Assembly: GCF_039994875.1 (NCBI RefSeq)
Contig: NZ_CP121196.1
Coordinates: 5,208,001-5,272,000, forward strand
Direction: 5' to 3'
From: Telmatobacter sp. DSM 110680
Lineage (GTDB): Bacteria; Acidobacteriota; Terriglobia; Terriglobales; Acidobacteriaceae
Length of the DNA: 64,000 nucleotides
The notes beneath the pieces were generated by a model. It had not been told where the DNA came from and did not search any database. It saw only the letters and a program-made list of their open reading frames with translations. The position numbers and the translations under genes are program-made. Shown piece after piece: positions 32,563 to 41,264 of the stretch; the stretch's first letter is position 1; every line of letters begins with the position of its first letter.

Positions 32563-33132
32563 CTAGCCCTTCAACTCCTCAAATGTGATGCGGTCGTTGG
32601 TGTAAATGCAGATGTCGGCGGCGATCTTCATGGCTTTCGCGGCAATCTCGTGCGCGTCCATGTCGGTGTTCTCAAGCAGGGCGCGCGCGGCGGCAGTGGC
32701 GTAGCTGCCTCCGGAGCCGATCGCGGCGATGGGCTCATCGGGATCGATCACGTCGCCTGAACCGGAGAGCAGGAATGTCTGGCCCTTGTCGGCGACTACG
32801 AGAAGGGCTTCGAGGTTACGCAGCATCTTGTCGGTACGCCAGTCTTTGGCGAGTTCGACGGCGGCGCGATTGAGGTTGCCGGCGTACTGCTCCAGCTTGG
32901 TTTCAAAGCGCGTGAAGAGATTGAAGGCATCCGCGGTTGACCCAGCGAAGCCAGCGAGGATCTTGTCCTGATAGAGGCGGCGAATCTTTTTGGCCGAGTG
33001 CTTGAGGACATGGTCGCTCATGGTGACCTGCCCGTCAGCGGCCATCACCACTAAGCCATTGCGCCGGACGCAGATGACGGTCGTGGAGCGAATGCGGCGC
33101 TCGGCGGATGCGGATTTTCTAGTCGTGCTCAA
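32563..33132 (-). CDS. hslV: ATP-dependent protease proteolytic subunit HslV
   Basis: HslV (ClpQ) is a proteasome-beta-like peptidase. The catalytic Thr is T17 in RSTTVICVRRNGLVVMAADG, so a 16-residue leader would have to be cut off, whereas in E. coli only the start Met precedes the Thr. Other family blocks are AGFAGSTADAFNLFTRFETK, VELAKDWRTDKMLRNLEALL and GSGGSYATAAARALLENTD, and the end is CIYTNDRITFEELKG. Length (189 residues) is normal apart from the leader. A later start is possible but no ATG or GTG is better placed. It forms an operon with hslU (14-bp gap). Confidence 0.96.
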   Translation of the reverse strand: MSTTRKSASAERRIRSTTVICVRRNGLVVMAADGQVTMSDHVLKHSAKKIRRLYQDKILAGFAGSTADAFNLFTRFETKLEQYAGNLNRAAVELAKDWRTDKMLRNLEALLVVADKGQTFLLSGSGDVIDPDEPIAAIGSGGSYATAAARALLENTDMDAHEIAAKAMKIAADICIYTNDRITFEELKG

Positions 33133-33156
33133 TGCCCAATCCTCATAAAAACAAGA

Positions 33157-33174
33157 CTTCCGGCAAGCCGGAAG
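33157..33174 (-). terminator. Small stem-loop upstream of hslV
   Basis: A 7-bp stem CTTCCGG-CAAG-CCGGAAG lies 24 bp upstream of the hslV start. On the minus strand it is followed by TCTTGTTTTTATG, so it may terminate readthrough from the upstream amidohydrolase gene or act as an attenuator of hslVU. Confidence 0.5.
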
Positions 33175-33319
33175 CCATTTGAATCGCAGTCATCAGTATA
33201 GGGCATTGATCTTATCGCCGCCTGTGAACCCACTCCGCGTTGTCCATCAGACTCGAAAGTCAACCAATTGTGTCCGGTGAACCTTGTTGGACTTCTGAAA
33301 GGATGAGATTACGGCTCGC

Positions 33320-33484
33320 GTGGGCACCTACTACAAGCCGAGTCAGTGGCGGGGAAAACGCCTGGTATATAGGTCGAGTGACCCTGATGAGCCGAAGCAG
33401 GAGGCGAGAAAAGCCATCAGATTTCTCATCGGGGGCTTCGTCTTTTTTCTGATCATTTGGCTATCGTCACAATTCACGCAATAA
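33320..33484 (+). CDS. Predicted small membrane protein (54 residues)
   Basis: A GTG at 33320 starts a 54-residue frame ending in TAA at 33482-33484. The sequence is polar and basic first (GTYYKPSQWRGKRLVYRSSD then PDEPKQEARKAIRF), followed by a single hydrophobic helix (FLIGGFVFFLIIWLSS). The pattern looks like a genuine small single-pass membrane protein with the charged side in the cytoplasm. A GGATGAG site precedes it at about 15 nt, which is far. It lies in a stretch of about 410 bp between hslV and the amidohydrolase gene and no family is recognised. Confidence 0.45.
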   Translation: MGTYYKPSQWRGKRLVYRSSDPDEPKQEARKAIRFLIGGFVFFLIIWLSSQFTQ

Positions 33485-33547
33485 CCAATGATGCTCCGAC
33501 CCACAGATTGCGACGCCGCCGCGATGAAGGGGCACTTTCCGATCATT

Positions 33548-34825
33548 TCATCGCTGCCAGACAACCTTGCCGGAACGCACCACGGAGCGCACCCTTGAGA
33601 AGTTGGTCAGATCGGTGGCGGGGTCGGCGTCGAGGATGGTGAGATCGGCAAGCTTTCCGGGTGTGACGGTTCCCTTTGCGCTGGATACTCCCATGCGTGC
33701 TGCGGGATTGGTGGTCAACATGCCAAGAACCGTCTTCCAGTCGAGTCCGCTTTTGCCGAGTTCCACGAATTCCCCTTCGGTGGTGTAGTCGGTCATGTAG
33801 CCCACATCTGTGCCAAAGAGAAGGGTTCCACCGAGCTGGTGAAACTGCTGCACCTCAGCGCAGATGGGATCCATGTAGTGCGGGTCGGTGGTCACGGTGG
33901 TGGTGAACATTTTGAGAGTGGGGATCATCGCCATGTTCTTTCGGATGGCCGAACTGAGGAGCGCTGCGTCTACGCCATTGGTGTCGTCGGCGGCATGGGC
34001 CAGCACGTCAACGCCGCTGTCGATCGCCACCTGCACGCCGGCAAGGTTGGAGGGATGCGCGAAGACAAGCTTGCCGTTGAGATGGCTTTCCGTCACGGCG
34101 GCGGTGGCGATATTGACTGGCATGGGAAGGACATGTCCGCGCTGTACCCAAGAGCCGGTGAATAGCTTGGTGATGTCTGCACCAGAGGCCAGGTTGCGGC
34201 GGACGATGCTGGTTGCCTCTTGCGGCGTCTCAGGCTGGGGAAGAAGCATGACCATCCACCGTGGCATCGTTTCGCGGAGATAGAAGGGCGCACCGTGGGG
34301 CGGGTAAAGTGCGGTTCCTGCGGTATAGATATATGGCCCGCTTAATTCCCCTTTCTCGATGCGACGACGAATGGAAAAGGTGTCGGCGGGGTTCGAACCG
34401 AGATCGATGACGGTGGTAAATCCATGGCTCAGGAACATGTCGGCGAGCTGAGTTGCGAGGGTGCCAGCAGATTTCCAGTTAGCCATCGACCATTTGGGTT
34501 CAGTGAAATGGACGTGCGCATTCCAGAAGCCGGCAGTGACTACGCAGTGGTCGCAGGGCACGATGGTAGCGTCGGACGGCACTTCAACGTTCGTACCGAC
34601 TGCAGCGATGAGACCGTCACGGACCAGTACGGTCCCATCTTCAATGGGAGTATCGCCTGGGCTGACATAGATGCGGGCATGTTGGATGGCCAGAGTGCCG
34701 CGGGCCAGTTGTAACGGAGGATGCGAACCATGGCGGGGATAGAACTCCAGGAGCCATATTCCCGCAAAGGCAACGACGAAAAGCACAAGTACCAGAGACA
34801 GAAGACGAAATAGCCAACGGCGCAT
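33548..34825 (-). CDS. Amidohydrolase family protein, membrane-anchored or exported
   Basis: The ATG at 34825 gives a 425-residue product with a hydrophobic N-terminus (RWLFRLLSLVLVLFVVAFAG), so it is exported or anchored with its active site outside the cytoplasm. The amidohydrolase metal motifs are NAHVHF (HxH), the central segment ADITKLF that supplies a metal-ligating Lys in the imidazolonepropionase-like branch, LVFAHPSNLAG and VLAHAADDTNGVD (His ligands), and LLFGTDVGYM (Asp). The composite beta-sandwich halves are in LAIQHARIYVSPGDT and GKLADLTILDADP. It looks intact. The substrate is unknown, perhaps a cyclic amide or dipeptide. It is divergent from the M16 operon. Confidence 0.9.
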   Translation of the reverse strand: MRRWLFRLLSLVLVLFVVAFAGIWLLEFYPRHGSHPPLQLARGTLAIQHARIYVSPGDTPIEDGTVLVRDGLIAAVGTNVEVPSDATIVPCDHCVVTAGFWNAHVHFTEPKWSMANWKSAGTLATQLADMFLSHGFTTVIDLGSNPADTFSIRRRIEKGELSGPYIYTAGTALYPPHGAPFYLRETMPRWMVMLLPQPETPQEATSIVRRNLASGADITKLFTGSWVQRGHVLPMPVNIATAAVTESHLNGKLVFAHPSNLAGVQVAIDSGVDVLAHAADDTNGVDAALLSSAIRKNMAMIPTLKMFTTTVTTDPHYMDPICAEVQQFHQLGGTLLFGTDVGYMTDYTTEGEFVELGKSGLDWKTVLGMLTTNPAARMGVSSAKGTVTPGKLADLTILDADPATDLTNFSRVRSVVRSGKVVWQR

Positions 34826-34971
34826 TGATTGGGCCTCACCAGATGATACGCAGACGGTTGGCTGCGGTTCACCGGGATGACGGCCAAAGCATCGCGGTTT
34901 GACGCACCCATGCACAGCAACTAGTTTTGAAGGAGGGGTAGCTCGTTCCGGCCCCGCTCGGAGGAGCAAAG

Positions 34972-36519
34972 ATGCACAGGAACTTGCCGGGAAGGCTCAC
35001 GGCGATCTCCGCCGTCCTCGCGGGGGTTTTTATGGCCTGCATGACCGGCTTATCGCAGGATCTAAAGAGTTTCGAGCAGCGCATCACGACGAAGGTGCTG
35101 CCTAATGGCCTTACGATTTTGATCTGCGAGAGGCCGGAAGCGCCGGTCTTCAGCTACGTAACGTTTGTGGACGCAGGAGACGTGGACGACCCCATGGGTC
35201 AGAGCGGCCTGGCACACATGTTCGAGCACCTAGCCTTTAAGGGAACGGACGAAATCGGCACCACAGACTATTCGGCGGAAAAGTCAGCCCTGGATAAGGT
35301 CGAGGCTGCTGAGCTCGCTCTGGAGAGCGAAGCGCGGAACCCCATGGGGAGCGATCCTAAAAAGCTGGCTGATCTGAAGAAGGCTTTTGATGATGCGCAA
35401 GCGGCCGCGGAGAAATTTGTGGTTCCGAACCAGTTCACCGACGTGGCTGAGCGCAATGGAGCGAACGGGCTGAACGCGCAGACCGGCCAGGACGAGACGA
35501 TGTTTTTCTGGTCGATGCCAGAGAATCGCCTCGAACTGTGGGCATGGATGGAGAGCAGCCGGCTAGCCAACACGGTTCCCCGCGAGTTTTACAAGGAGCG
35601 TTCGGTGGTTCTGGAAGAGCGCCGCATGAGGACCGATTCCAACCCTGAAGGCCGCATGCTGGAACAGCTGGCAGCGACCGCGTATGTGGCTCACAACTAC
35701 GGCCGCAGCGGAGTCGGTTGGCCAAGCGAGGTGAGTCAGATTACGGCGACGGAGGCGATGGCCTTCCACAAGAAGTATTACGTGGGATCGAACATCGTGA
35801 TTGCCGTAGTGGGGGACGTAAAAGCGGCCGAGGCGATGCCGGTGCTGGAGAAGTATTTTGGCAAAGTCGCCGGTGGCCCCAAGCCGCTGGAGATGACCAC
35901 GGTCGAGCCAAAGCAGTTTGCCGAGAAAAAAGTCATTATCAAAGACCCGAGCCAGCCCATCTACGTTGAGTCGTATCATCGGCCAAGCTATCGCAGTCCG
36001 GACGACGCAGTGTATGACGCGATAAGCGACATCCTGTCGAACGGGCGGGTTTCGCGGTTGTATCGCAGCCTGGTGCGCGACCAGCAGATTGCCGCCGAGG
36101 CGGCAGGCTTCGGGAGTTTTCCGGGCGACAAGTATCCCAGTCTCTTCACGTTTGGAGTGATACCGCTCCCGGGTCATTCCGATGCGGAGATGGCGACCGC
36201 GGTGCACAAGGAAATTGAAAAGCTGAAGACTGTCGATGTTACGGATGCGGAGTTAGCGATGTACAAGACTCGCGCACGGGCCGATCTGTTGCGCGGGCTG
36301 GCCGATAACCAGGGCCTCGCGAATGCGCTCGCCGAATATCAGACACGCTACGGAGACTGGCGGGAACTCTTTAAACAACTCGATCGTGTAGACAAAGTGA
36401 CCAAAGCAGATATTCGACGCGTTAGCAACGAGATATTTGTCGCCTCCAACCGCACTTCGGCGGAGATTGAAACGCAGGCGCCCTCGGCTCCCGCGAAGAA
36501 TGACGGAGGCCAGAAGTGA
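34972..36519 (+). CDS. M16 family zinc metallopeptidase (catalytic subunit)
   Basis: This 515-residue exported protease belongs to the pitrilysin/insulinase (M16) family. The inverted zinc motif HxxEH is present as HMFEH in GLAHMFEHLAFKGT, with the third ligand Glu in RSVVLEERRMRTDSNPEG about 110 residues later. Between them a helical insertion (about residues 100-150) is typical of the acidobacterial and proteobacterial M16B subgroup, ending at NGLNAQTGQDETMFFW. An N-terminal signal peptide (AISAVLAGVFMACMTGLS) directs it to the periplasm. It ends 1 bp inside the GTGA start of the next M16 gene, so the two are translationally coupled, with glmU third. Confidence 0.93.
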   Translation: MHRNLPGRLTAISAVLAGVFMACMTGLSQDLKSFEQRITTKVLPNGLTILICERPEAPVFSYVTFVDAGDVDDPMGQSGLAHMFEHLAFKGTDEIGTTDYSAEKSALDKVEAAELALESEARNPMGSDPKKLADLKKAFDDAQAAAEKFVVPNQFTDVAERNGANGLNAQTGQDETMFFWSMPENRLELWAWMESSRLANTVPREFYKERSVVLEERRMRTDSNPEGRMLEQLAATAYVAHNYGRSGVGWPSEVSQITATEAMAFHKKYYVGSNIVIAVVGDVKAAEAMPVLEKYFGKVAGGPKPLEMTTVEPKQFAEKKVIIKDPSQPIYVESYHRPSYRSPDDAVYDAISDILSNGRVSRLYRSLVRDQQIAAEAAGFGSFPGDKYPSLFTFGVIPLPGHSDAEMATAVHKEIEKLKTVDVTDAELAMYKTRARADLLRGLADNQGLANALAEYQTRYGDWRELFKQLDRVDKVTKADIRRVSNEIFVASNRTSAEIETQAPSAPAKNDGGQK

Positions 36520-38033
36520 AGAACAGAGGTCAGTGGTCAGTGGTCAGCGATGAGTTCAGATTTTTAAAGAACGCCATGGCTCGCGCTCCTTTTGTCGCAT
36601 TTTTGTTGTTGCTGGTTACGGGCGTTTCAGCGGCACAGCAGAGCAAGCCTTGGGAAAAGATTCCCATTCCTGCGCTTCATGATTTCAAACCGCAGCAGCC
36701 GAAGCGCATTGCGCTGAAGAATGGCATTGTGCTGTTTCTGCAGGAAGATCACGAGTTGCCGTTTGTTTCCGGCTCCGTAACGATCCCCGGTGGATCGCGC
36801 GATGAAGATCCGGCGAAATGCGGATTGATTTCGCTCTACGGGCAGACGTGGCGAACGAGCGGCAGCGCGAAGATGGATGGCGATGCCATGGACGACCTGC
36901 TGGAGTCAAAGGCTGCGCATATTGAAACCGGCGGGGATGATGATTCGACTGCACTGTCGTGGGATTCCCTGAAAGCAGACACCGACCAGGTGTATGACCT
37001 GGCGATGGACCTGCTGTTTCATCCCAAGTTTGATCAGCAGAAACTGCGTCTGGCGCAGCAGCAGACGGCAACCGGCATTGTGCGTCGCAATGATGATGAG
37101 AGCCAGATTGCCGGACGCGAGGCGGCCAAGCTCGTATATGGAGCCGACAGCCCGTATGCACGGCAACCTGAGTTGTCGACCATTTCCAAGGTCACGACTG
37201 CTGATCTGCAGGCATGGCATGACCGGACGATTGGCAACAAACTGATCATCAGCATCAGCGGCGATTTCGATTCTGCGGCGATGGAAGCAAAACTGCGAGC
37301 CACCTTTGAGCACCTGCCTGCGGCAAAGCCGAATCCGGTGCGACACGACGTTTTCAAGGGCCCGACGCCGGGTGTTTACTTCATCAATAAAGAAGACGTG
37401 AACCAGTCGCAGGCGATGATCGTGGGCCTGGGAATCGATCGCCACAATCCCGACGTTCCAAGCCTCGCCATGATGAACGACGTGTTTGCAGGGGGCTTTG
37501 CAAGCAGGCTCTTCCAGAAAGTAAGAACAGAGCTTGGCCTGGCGTATGAGGTCGGCGGAGGGCTGGGGTTTGGATGGGACCACCCTGCCACATTTGAGAG
37601 CGTGGTGCTGACGCAAAGCGCAACCACCGTCGAAGCTATTCAGCAGAGCTACAAGGTGATGGATGGACTGACTACGCGGCCATTCACTGAAGAGGAATTG
37701 AAGCGCGCCAAAGACAACATTCTCAACTCATTTTTGTTTCGCTATGACACGAAGGACAAGGTGCTGGCGGAACGGGTGCGACTGGAGTTTTACGGATATC
37801 CGGCGGACTATCTCGAGACGTACAAGGCCGCGCTCGAGAAGGTTACGGTTGCGGATCTAAATGCTGCGGCAAAGAAATACATTCATCCCGACAAGTACGC
37901 TGTGCTGGTGGTAGGCAATGGACCGGAGATCAAGCCGGGATTGGATGAACTGAAGATGGGTCCAGTGCATAACATCGACATCAGTATTCCCGGCGCACAA
38001 GGCGATGCAGGCGGTGGGACGGAGAAACAATAG
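36516..38033 (+). CDS. M16 family peptidase homologue lacking the zinc motif (probable inactive partner)
   Basis: The 505-residue product is the second M16 subunit. In the position of HxxEH it has CGLISLYGQTWRTSG, so no zinc can bind; this is the non-catalytic partner, as in the alpha/beta M16 pairs. It retains the M16 core folds (VTIPGGSRDEDPAKCG, the FNGSLF-like segments, and FAGGFASRLFQKVRTELGLAYEV typical of the second half). A signal-like region (FVAFLLLLVTGVSAAQQ) follows a 20-residue N-tail that contains a 7-bp tandem repeat; the ATG at 36576 is an alternative start that avoids it. A GTGA overlap couples it to the first M16 gene and glmU overlaps its stop. Confidence 0.9.
   Translation: MKNRGQWSVVSDEFRFLKNAMARAPFVAFLLLLVTGVSAAQQSKPWEKIPIPALHDFKPQQPKRIALKNGIVLFLQEDHELPFVSGSVTIPGGSRDEDPAKCGLISLYGQTWRTSGSAKMDGDAMDDLLESKAAHIETGGDDDSTALSWDSLKADTDQVYDLAMDLLFHPKFDQQKLRLAQQQTATGIVRRNDDESQIAGREAAKLVYGADSPYARQPELSTISKVTTADLQAWHDRTIGNKLIISISGDFDSAAMEAKLRATFEHLPAAKPNPVRHDVFKGPTPGVYFINKEDVNQSQAMIVGLGIDRHNPDVPSLAMMNDVFAGGFASRLFQKVRTELGLAYEVGGGLGFGWDHPATFESVVLTQSATTVEAIQQSYKVMDGLTTRPFTEEELKRAKDNILNSFLFRYDTKDKVLAERVRLEFYGYPADYLETYKAALEKVTVADLNAAAKKYIHPDKYAVLVVGNGPEIKPGLDELKMGPVHNIDISIPGAQGDAGGGTEKQ
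36528..36548. repeat. 7-bp tandem repeat GGTCAGT x3
   Basis: Three heptamers (GGTCAGT, GGTCAGT, GGTCAGC) lie in the first codons of the second M16 gene. They keep the frame (21 bp) and encode QWSVVS-type residues. The same heptamer family occurs at 29761. Confidence 0.6.
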
Positions 38034-39469
38034 TGAGCAAGGAAGCGAAGCAAGAACATCCGCTACCGAAACTGGCGGTGGTGATCATGGCCGCCGGCAA
38101 AGGCACGCGATTGAAATCGCGCAGGCCCAAGGTGCTGCACGAAGTGGGCGGGAAGCCTCTGCTAAGCCATGTGATTGGGACAGCAGCACGGCTTGCGGAG
38201 AACAGTGACATCTACGCGATCATCGGTCACGAGGCAGAACGGGTGCGCGCGGCGATGGCAAGCACCGGCGTTCAGTTCATCGAACAGAAGGAGCAGCGTG
38301 GAACCGGTCATGCCATCCAATGCGCTCGCGAGGCAATCGCAGGGTACGAACATATCCTGGTTTTATCTGGCGACGTGCCGTTGATCACCGCGGATACTCT
38401 GCAGCATTTGATGACGCTGCACTTGGCGGAAGGCGCGGCAATGACGATCCTGACGGCGACGCCAGAGGATCCTGCGGGGTATGGACGCGTGATTCGACGT
38501 TCTCCCGATCGCTCGGATGTGGACGCGATTGTCGAGCAGAAAGCCTTGAAAGGTGAACAGCATTCGATTCGCGAAATCAATTCCGGGATTTACGCGTTCA
38601 AGGTGGCACCGTTGCTGAAATATCTCGACAAGCTCTCAAACGACAATTCTCATCGTGAGTTTTATCTGACGGATATGGCGGCGCATCTGCATACAGGCGG
38701 TGAAAAGGTTGCGGCTTTGAAAGCGGAAGAGGCAGTGGAGGTGCTGGGTGCGAACACCATTGCGGAACTTGTCGCGCTGGATGCGAATCTCCGCATGGCA
38801 ACCGCACGTCGGCTGATGGCGGGCGGAGTCACGATCTTTCGGCCGGAGACCTGCGTGATTGATGCTGAAGTAGAGGTCGAGCCGGACACAATCATTGAAC
38901 CGTTTGTGCAGTTGCTGGGCAAAACCAGGATCGGCGCGGAGTGCCGGATTCGTTCTTACTCCGTAATTGAGAATTGCACTCTGGGAGCCGATGTGGTGGT
39001 GCTTCAAAGCTGCGTGCTGACAGAGAGCGTTGTGTCTGATAGCGCACGTATCGGCCCCTTTGCGCGGATAAGGCCGGGGAGTGAGATTGGGCAGGAAGCG
39101 CATGTCGGTAACTTCGTCGAGACCAAAAAGGCGAAACTCGGCAAGGGCGCAAAGGCCAATCATCTGACCTATATTGGCGATGCGGAAGTGGGGGCAGGTT
39201 CAAATATTGGAGCCGGGGTAATCACCTGCAACTACGATGGCGTGCACAAGCACCTTACCCGAATCGGGCAGAAAGTCTTCGTCGGAAGTGATTCCACACT
39301 GGTTGCGCCGATTGAGATTGGCGATGGAGCATACATCGGCGCCGGGTCGTGCATCACACGAGATGTTCCTTCGGGCGCGCTGGCAGTGGGGCGTTCGCGG
39401 CAGGTGGTGAAGGAAGGCTGGGCGGTAGCCCGTCACGCTGCGATGGAGAAGATGAAATCGACAAGTTGA
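38033..39469 (+). CDS. glmU: Bifunctional N-acetylglucosamine-1-phosphate uridyltransferase/glucosamine-1-phosphate acetyltransferase
   Basis: GlmU makes UDP-N-acetylglucosamine for peptidoglycan and lipopolysaccharide. The N-terminal uridyltransferase domain has MAAGKGTRLKSRRPKVLHEV near residue 20, EQRGTGHAI, LSGDVPLI and YGRVIR. The C-terminal part is the left-handed beta-helix acetyltransferase, seen as FARIRPGSEIGQEAHVGNFV, TKKAKLGKGAKANHLTYIGD and NIGAGVITCNYDG, with the last turn near residue 470. It is full length (478 residues). Its GTG start shares a base with the stop of the M16 partner gene, so it is translationally coupled to the M16 pair, though its function is not related to theirs. 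Confidence 0.96.
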   Translation: MSKEAKQEHPLPKLAVVIMAAGKGTRLKSRRPKVLHEVGGKPLLSHVIGTAARLAENSDIYAIIGHEAERVRAAMASTGVQFIEQKEQRGTGHAIQCAREAIAGYEHILVLSGDVPLITADTLQHLMTLHLAEGAAMTILTATPEDPAGYGRVIRRSPDRSDVDAIVEQKALKGEQHSIREINSGIYAFKVAPLLKYLDKLSNDNSHREFYLTDMAAHLHTGGEKVAALKAEEAVEVLGANTIAELVALDANLRMATARRLMAGGVTIFRPETCVIDAEVEVEPDTIIEPFVQLLGKTRIGAECRIRSYSVIENCTLGADVVVLQSCVLTESVVSDSARIGPFARIRPGSEIGQEAHVGNFVETKKAKLGKGAKANHLTYIGDAEVGAGSNIGAGVITCNYDGVHKHLTRIGQKVFVGSDSTLVAPIEIGDGAYIGAGSCITRDVPSGALAVGRSRQVVKEGWAVARHAAMEKMKSTS

Positions 39470-39774
39470 GAAGAAACCAGGCTCGAAGTGAACTTGAGAG
39501 AAAAAATGTGTCTCAAGAGCAGACAGATTCGGCAAAAAATCCATAACACTTTAGTACTTTGGTACTTAAACAAGAAGGGCTTGCGCCACTGCCCGAGGAA
39601 GCGTAAGTTCTTGATACGTTCTCAGGTTATTGCTGCGTGCAGGCTCGTGTGGGACTTGTCGATTCATCCCTTCGCGGAAGTTTGCAAGTGAAATTGGCGC
39701 AGTCGACTAATTTTCAAGCTTCCAGATGACGATTTAACTCTCTAATAGGGAGAATGAGGTTTTCCATTTAAAGA
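39470..39774. other. 305-bp gene-free region before the HD-GYP regulator
   Basis: No convincing open frame is seen. The region is AT-richer than its flanks and includes an AGTAC-tttg-GTACT inverted pair (39553-39566). It should contain the promoter of the HD-GYP gene; I could not pick a -35/-10 pair with confidence. Confidence 0.4.
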
Positions 39775-41046
39775 ATGCTTGTACCTAAATTGAGAGGATT
39801 GCCCCGCCGCAAGTGGACCGGACAGTGGCGGGAAAACGGGACGGAGACGGGGTTAGCGTCGAAACTGGGAAACCAGGACGCTTCCTCATCAGCGATGCTT
39901 TCGGTGGTGAGCGCAGACGCCCGCGCCAGCCTCAAAGGGAGCAAGTCGGCTCGCGTTTTGGTTGTGGACGATGAAGCGCACGTTCGTTCCATGATTGCTG
40001 CAACTCTCGAGCGCCAGGGATATGACGTTGTGCTTGCCTCTGGTGGGCGTGAAGCGATGGAGGCTATCGATCAGGACGGCTTCGAACTGATTCTGACCGA
40101 TATCGTGATGCAGGAAGGTAATGGTCTCGCGCTGCTGGAGCGCATTCACGCGCAGAATCCAAATCTACCAGTCATCATGGTCACGGCCATTCATGACATC
40201 AGCGTGGCGATCGACTCGATGCGCCGTGGTGCGTACGACTACCTTCTAAAGCCCTTCGAACGCGAACATCTTGTGGCAACGGTACAGCGCGCGCTGGAAC
40301 ATCGACAGGCGCTGCAGGAGAGCCGGACCTACCAGCAGAATCTGGAACAGGTGGTGCGGGCGCGCACGGAGATGCTGCGCCAGGCGATGGAAGATCTGGA
40401 GCACTCGTACGACGTGACGCTCGAAGCACTGGGTGATGCGCTCGATCTGAAGGACTCTGAGACTGAAGGCCACTCCAAGCGCGTAACTGCTTACACGATA
40501 GCGTTGGCACGGGCGATGGGAATATCGCCGGCAGAGATCAAGGTGATTGCACGCGGCGCTTTCTTGCACGACATCGGCAAGATGGCGATTCCCGACGAAA
40601 TACTGCGCAAACCGGGCAAACTGACGCCGGAAGAGCAAGATGTTATGCGCGAGCACTGCGCACGCGGCTACCAGATGCTACGCAAGATTCCGTTTCTGGC
40701 AGAAGCAGCCGAGATCGTCTTTACGCACCAGGAACATTACGATGGAAGCGGCTATCCGAGCGCGCTGAAGAGTAGCGCGATTCCAATCGGCGCGCGCATA
40801 TTTGCGGTGGCCGACACGCTTGACGCGATCACCAGCGACCGGCCGTATCGGGTTGCGCGCACGTTCGATGCTGCGCGGGAAGAGATCATTCGCTGCTCGG
40901 GAACGCAATTCGATCCGACGGTGGTTGAAGTTTATTTGAAAATTCCCAACGAGCTTTGGCTTGAGTTACGCTCAGAGATTACTGGCCAAAACCACCGCTT
41001 TTCGACTTTTGATATTTCCCACCCATTGGGTGCGTCGAAGAAGTAG
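39775..41046 (+). CDS. HD-GYP domain response regulator (probable cyclic di-GMP phosphodiesterase)
   Basis: This 423-residue protein (ATG at 39775; an ATG at 39895 would trim 40 residues) joins an N-terminal receiver domain to an HD-GYP domain. The receiver has VLVVDDEAHVRSMI, the phospho-accepting Asp in LILTDIVMQEGNGLALLE, and KPFEREHLVA with the conserved Lys. A coiled linker (EQVVRARTEMLRQAMEDLEH) leads to the phosphodiesterase domain, with HDIGKMAIPDEILRKP (HD) and FTHQEHYDGSGYPSALKSSA, where the GYP triplet is intact, and the FAVADTLDAITSDRPY signature. It probably hydrolyses cyclic di-GMP when phosphorylated, tuning motility or biofilm. No kinase is adjacent. Confidence 0.93.
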   Translation: MLVPKLRGLPRRKWTGQWRENGTETGLASKLGNQDASSSAMLSVVSADARASLKGSKSARVLVVDDEAHVRSMIAATLERQGYDVVLASGGREAMEAIDQDGFELILTDIVMQEGNGLALLERIHAQNPNLPVIMVTAIHDISVAIDSMRRGAYDYLLKPFEREHLVATVQRALEHRQALQESRTYQQNLEQVVRARTEMLRQAMEDLEHSYDVTLEALGDALDLKDSETEGHSKRVTAYTIALARAMGISPAEIKVIARGAFLHDIGKMAIPDEILRKPGKLTPEEQDVMREHCARGYQMLRKIPFLAEAAEIVFTHQEHYDGSGYPSALKSSAIPIGARIFAVADTLDAITSDRPYRVARTFDAAREEIIRCSGTQFDPTVVEVYLKIPNELWLELRSEITGQNHRFSTFDISHPLGASKK

Positions 41047-41264
41047 ACGCGTCACCCACGATCTCCCTTCTTGCACGGTTCACGACACATTCAATTCAAA
41101 CATTCGATCCAACGACCTGCGTTTTATACCGAGCAAGGGACGGCGCAGGATCACTTGTATCTTGAGAACGAATGCACACGCGACGCAGATCGTGCGTTAC
41201 GCATAGCATTTCGCAGAGAAGTTTGAAAAAATGGTTTCACCGTGGCTGGGAGACTGGAGCACGA

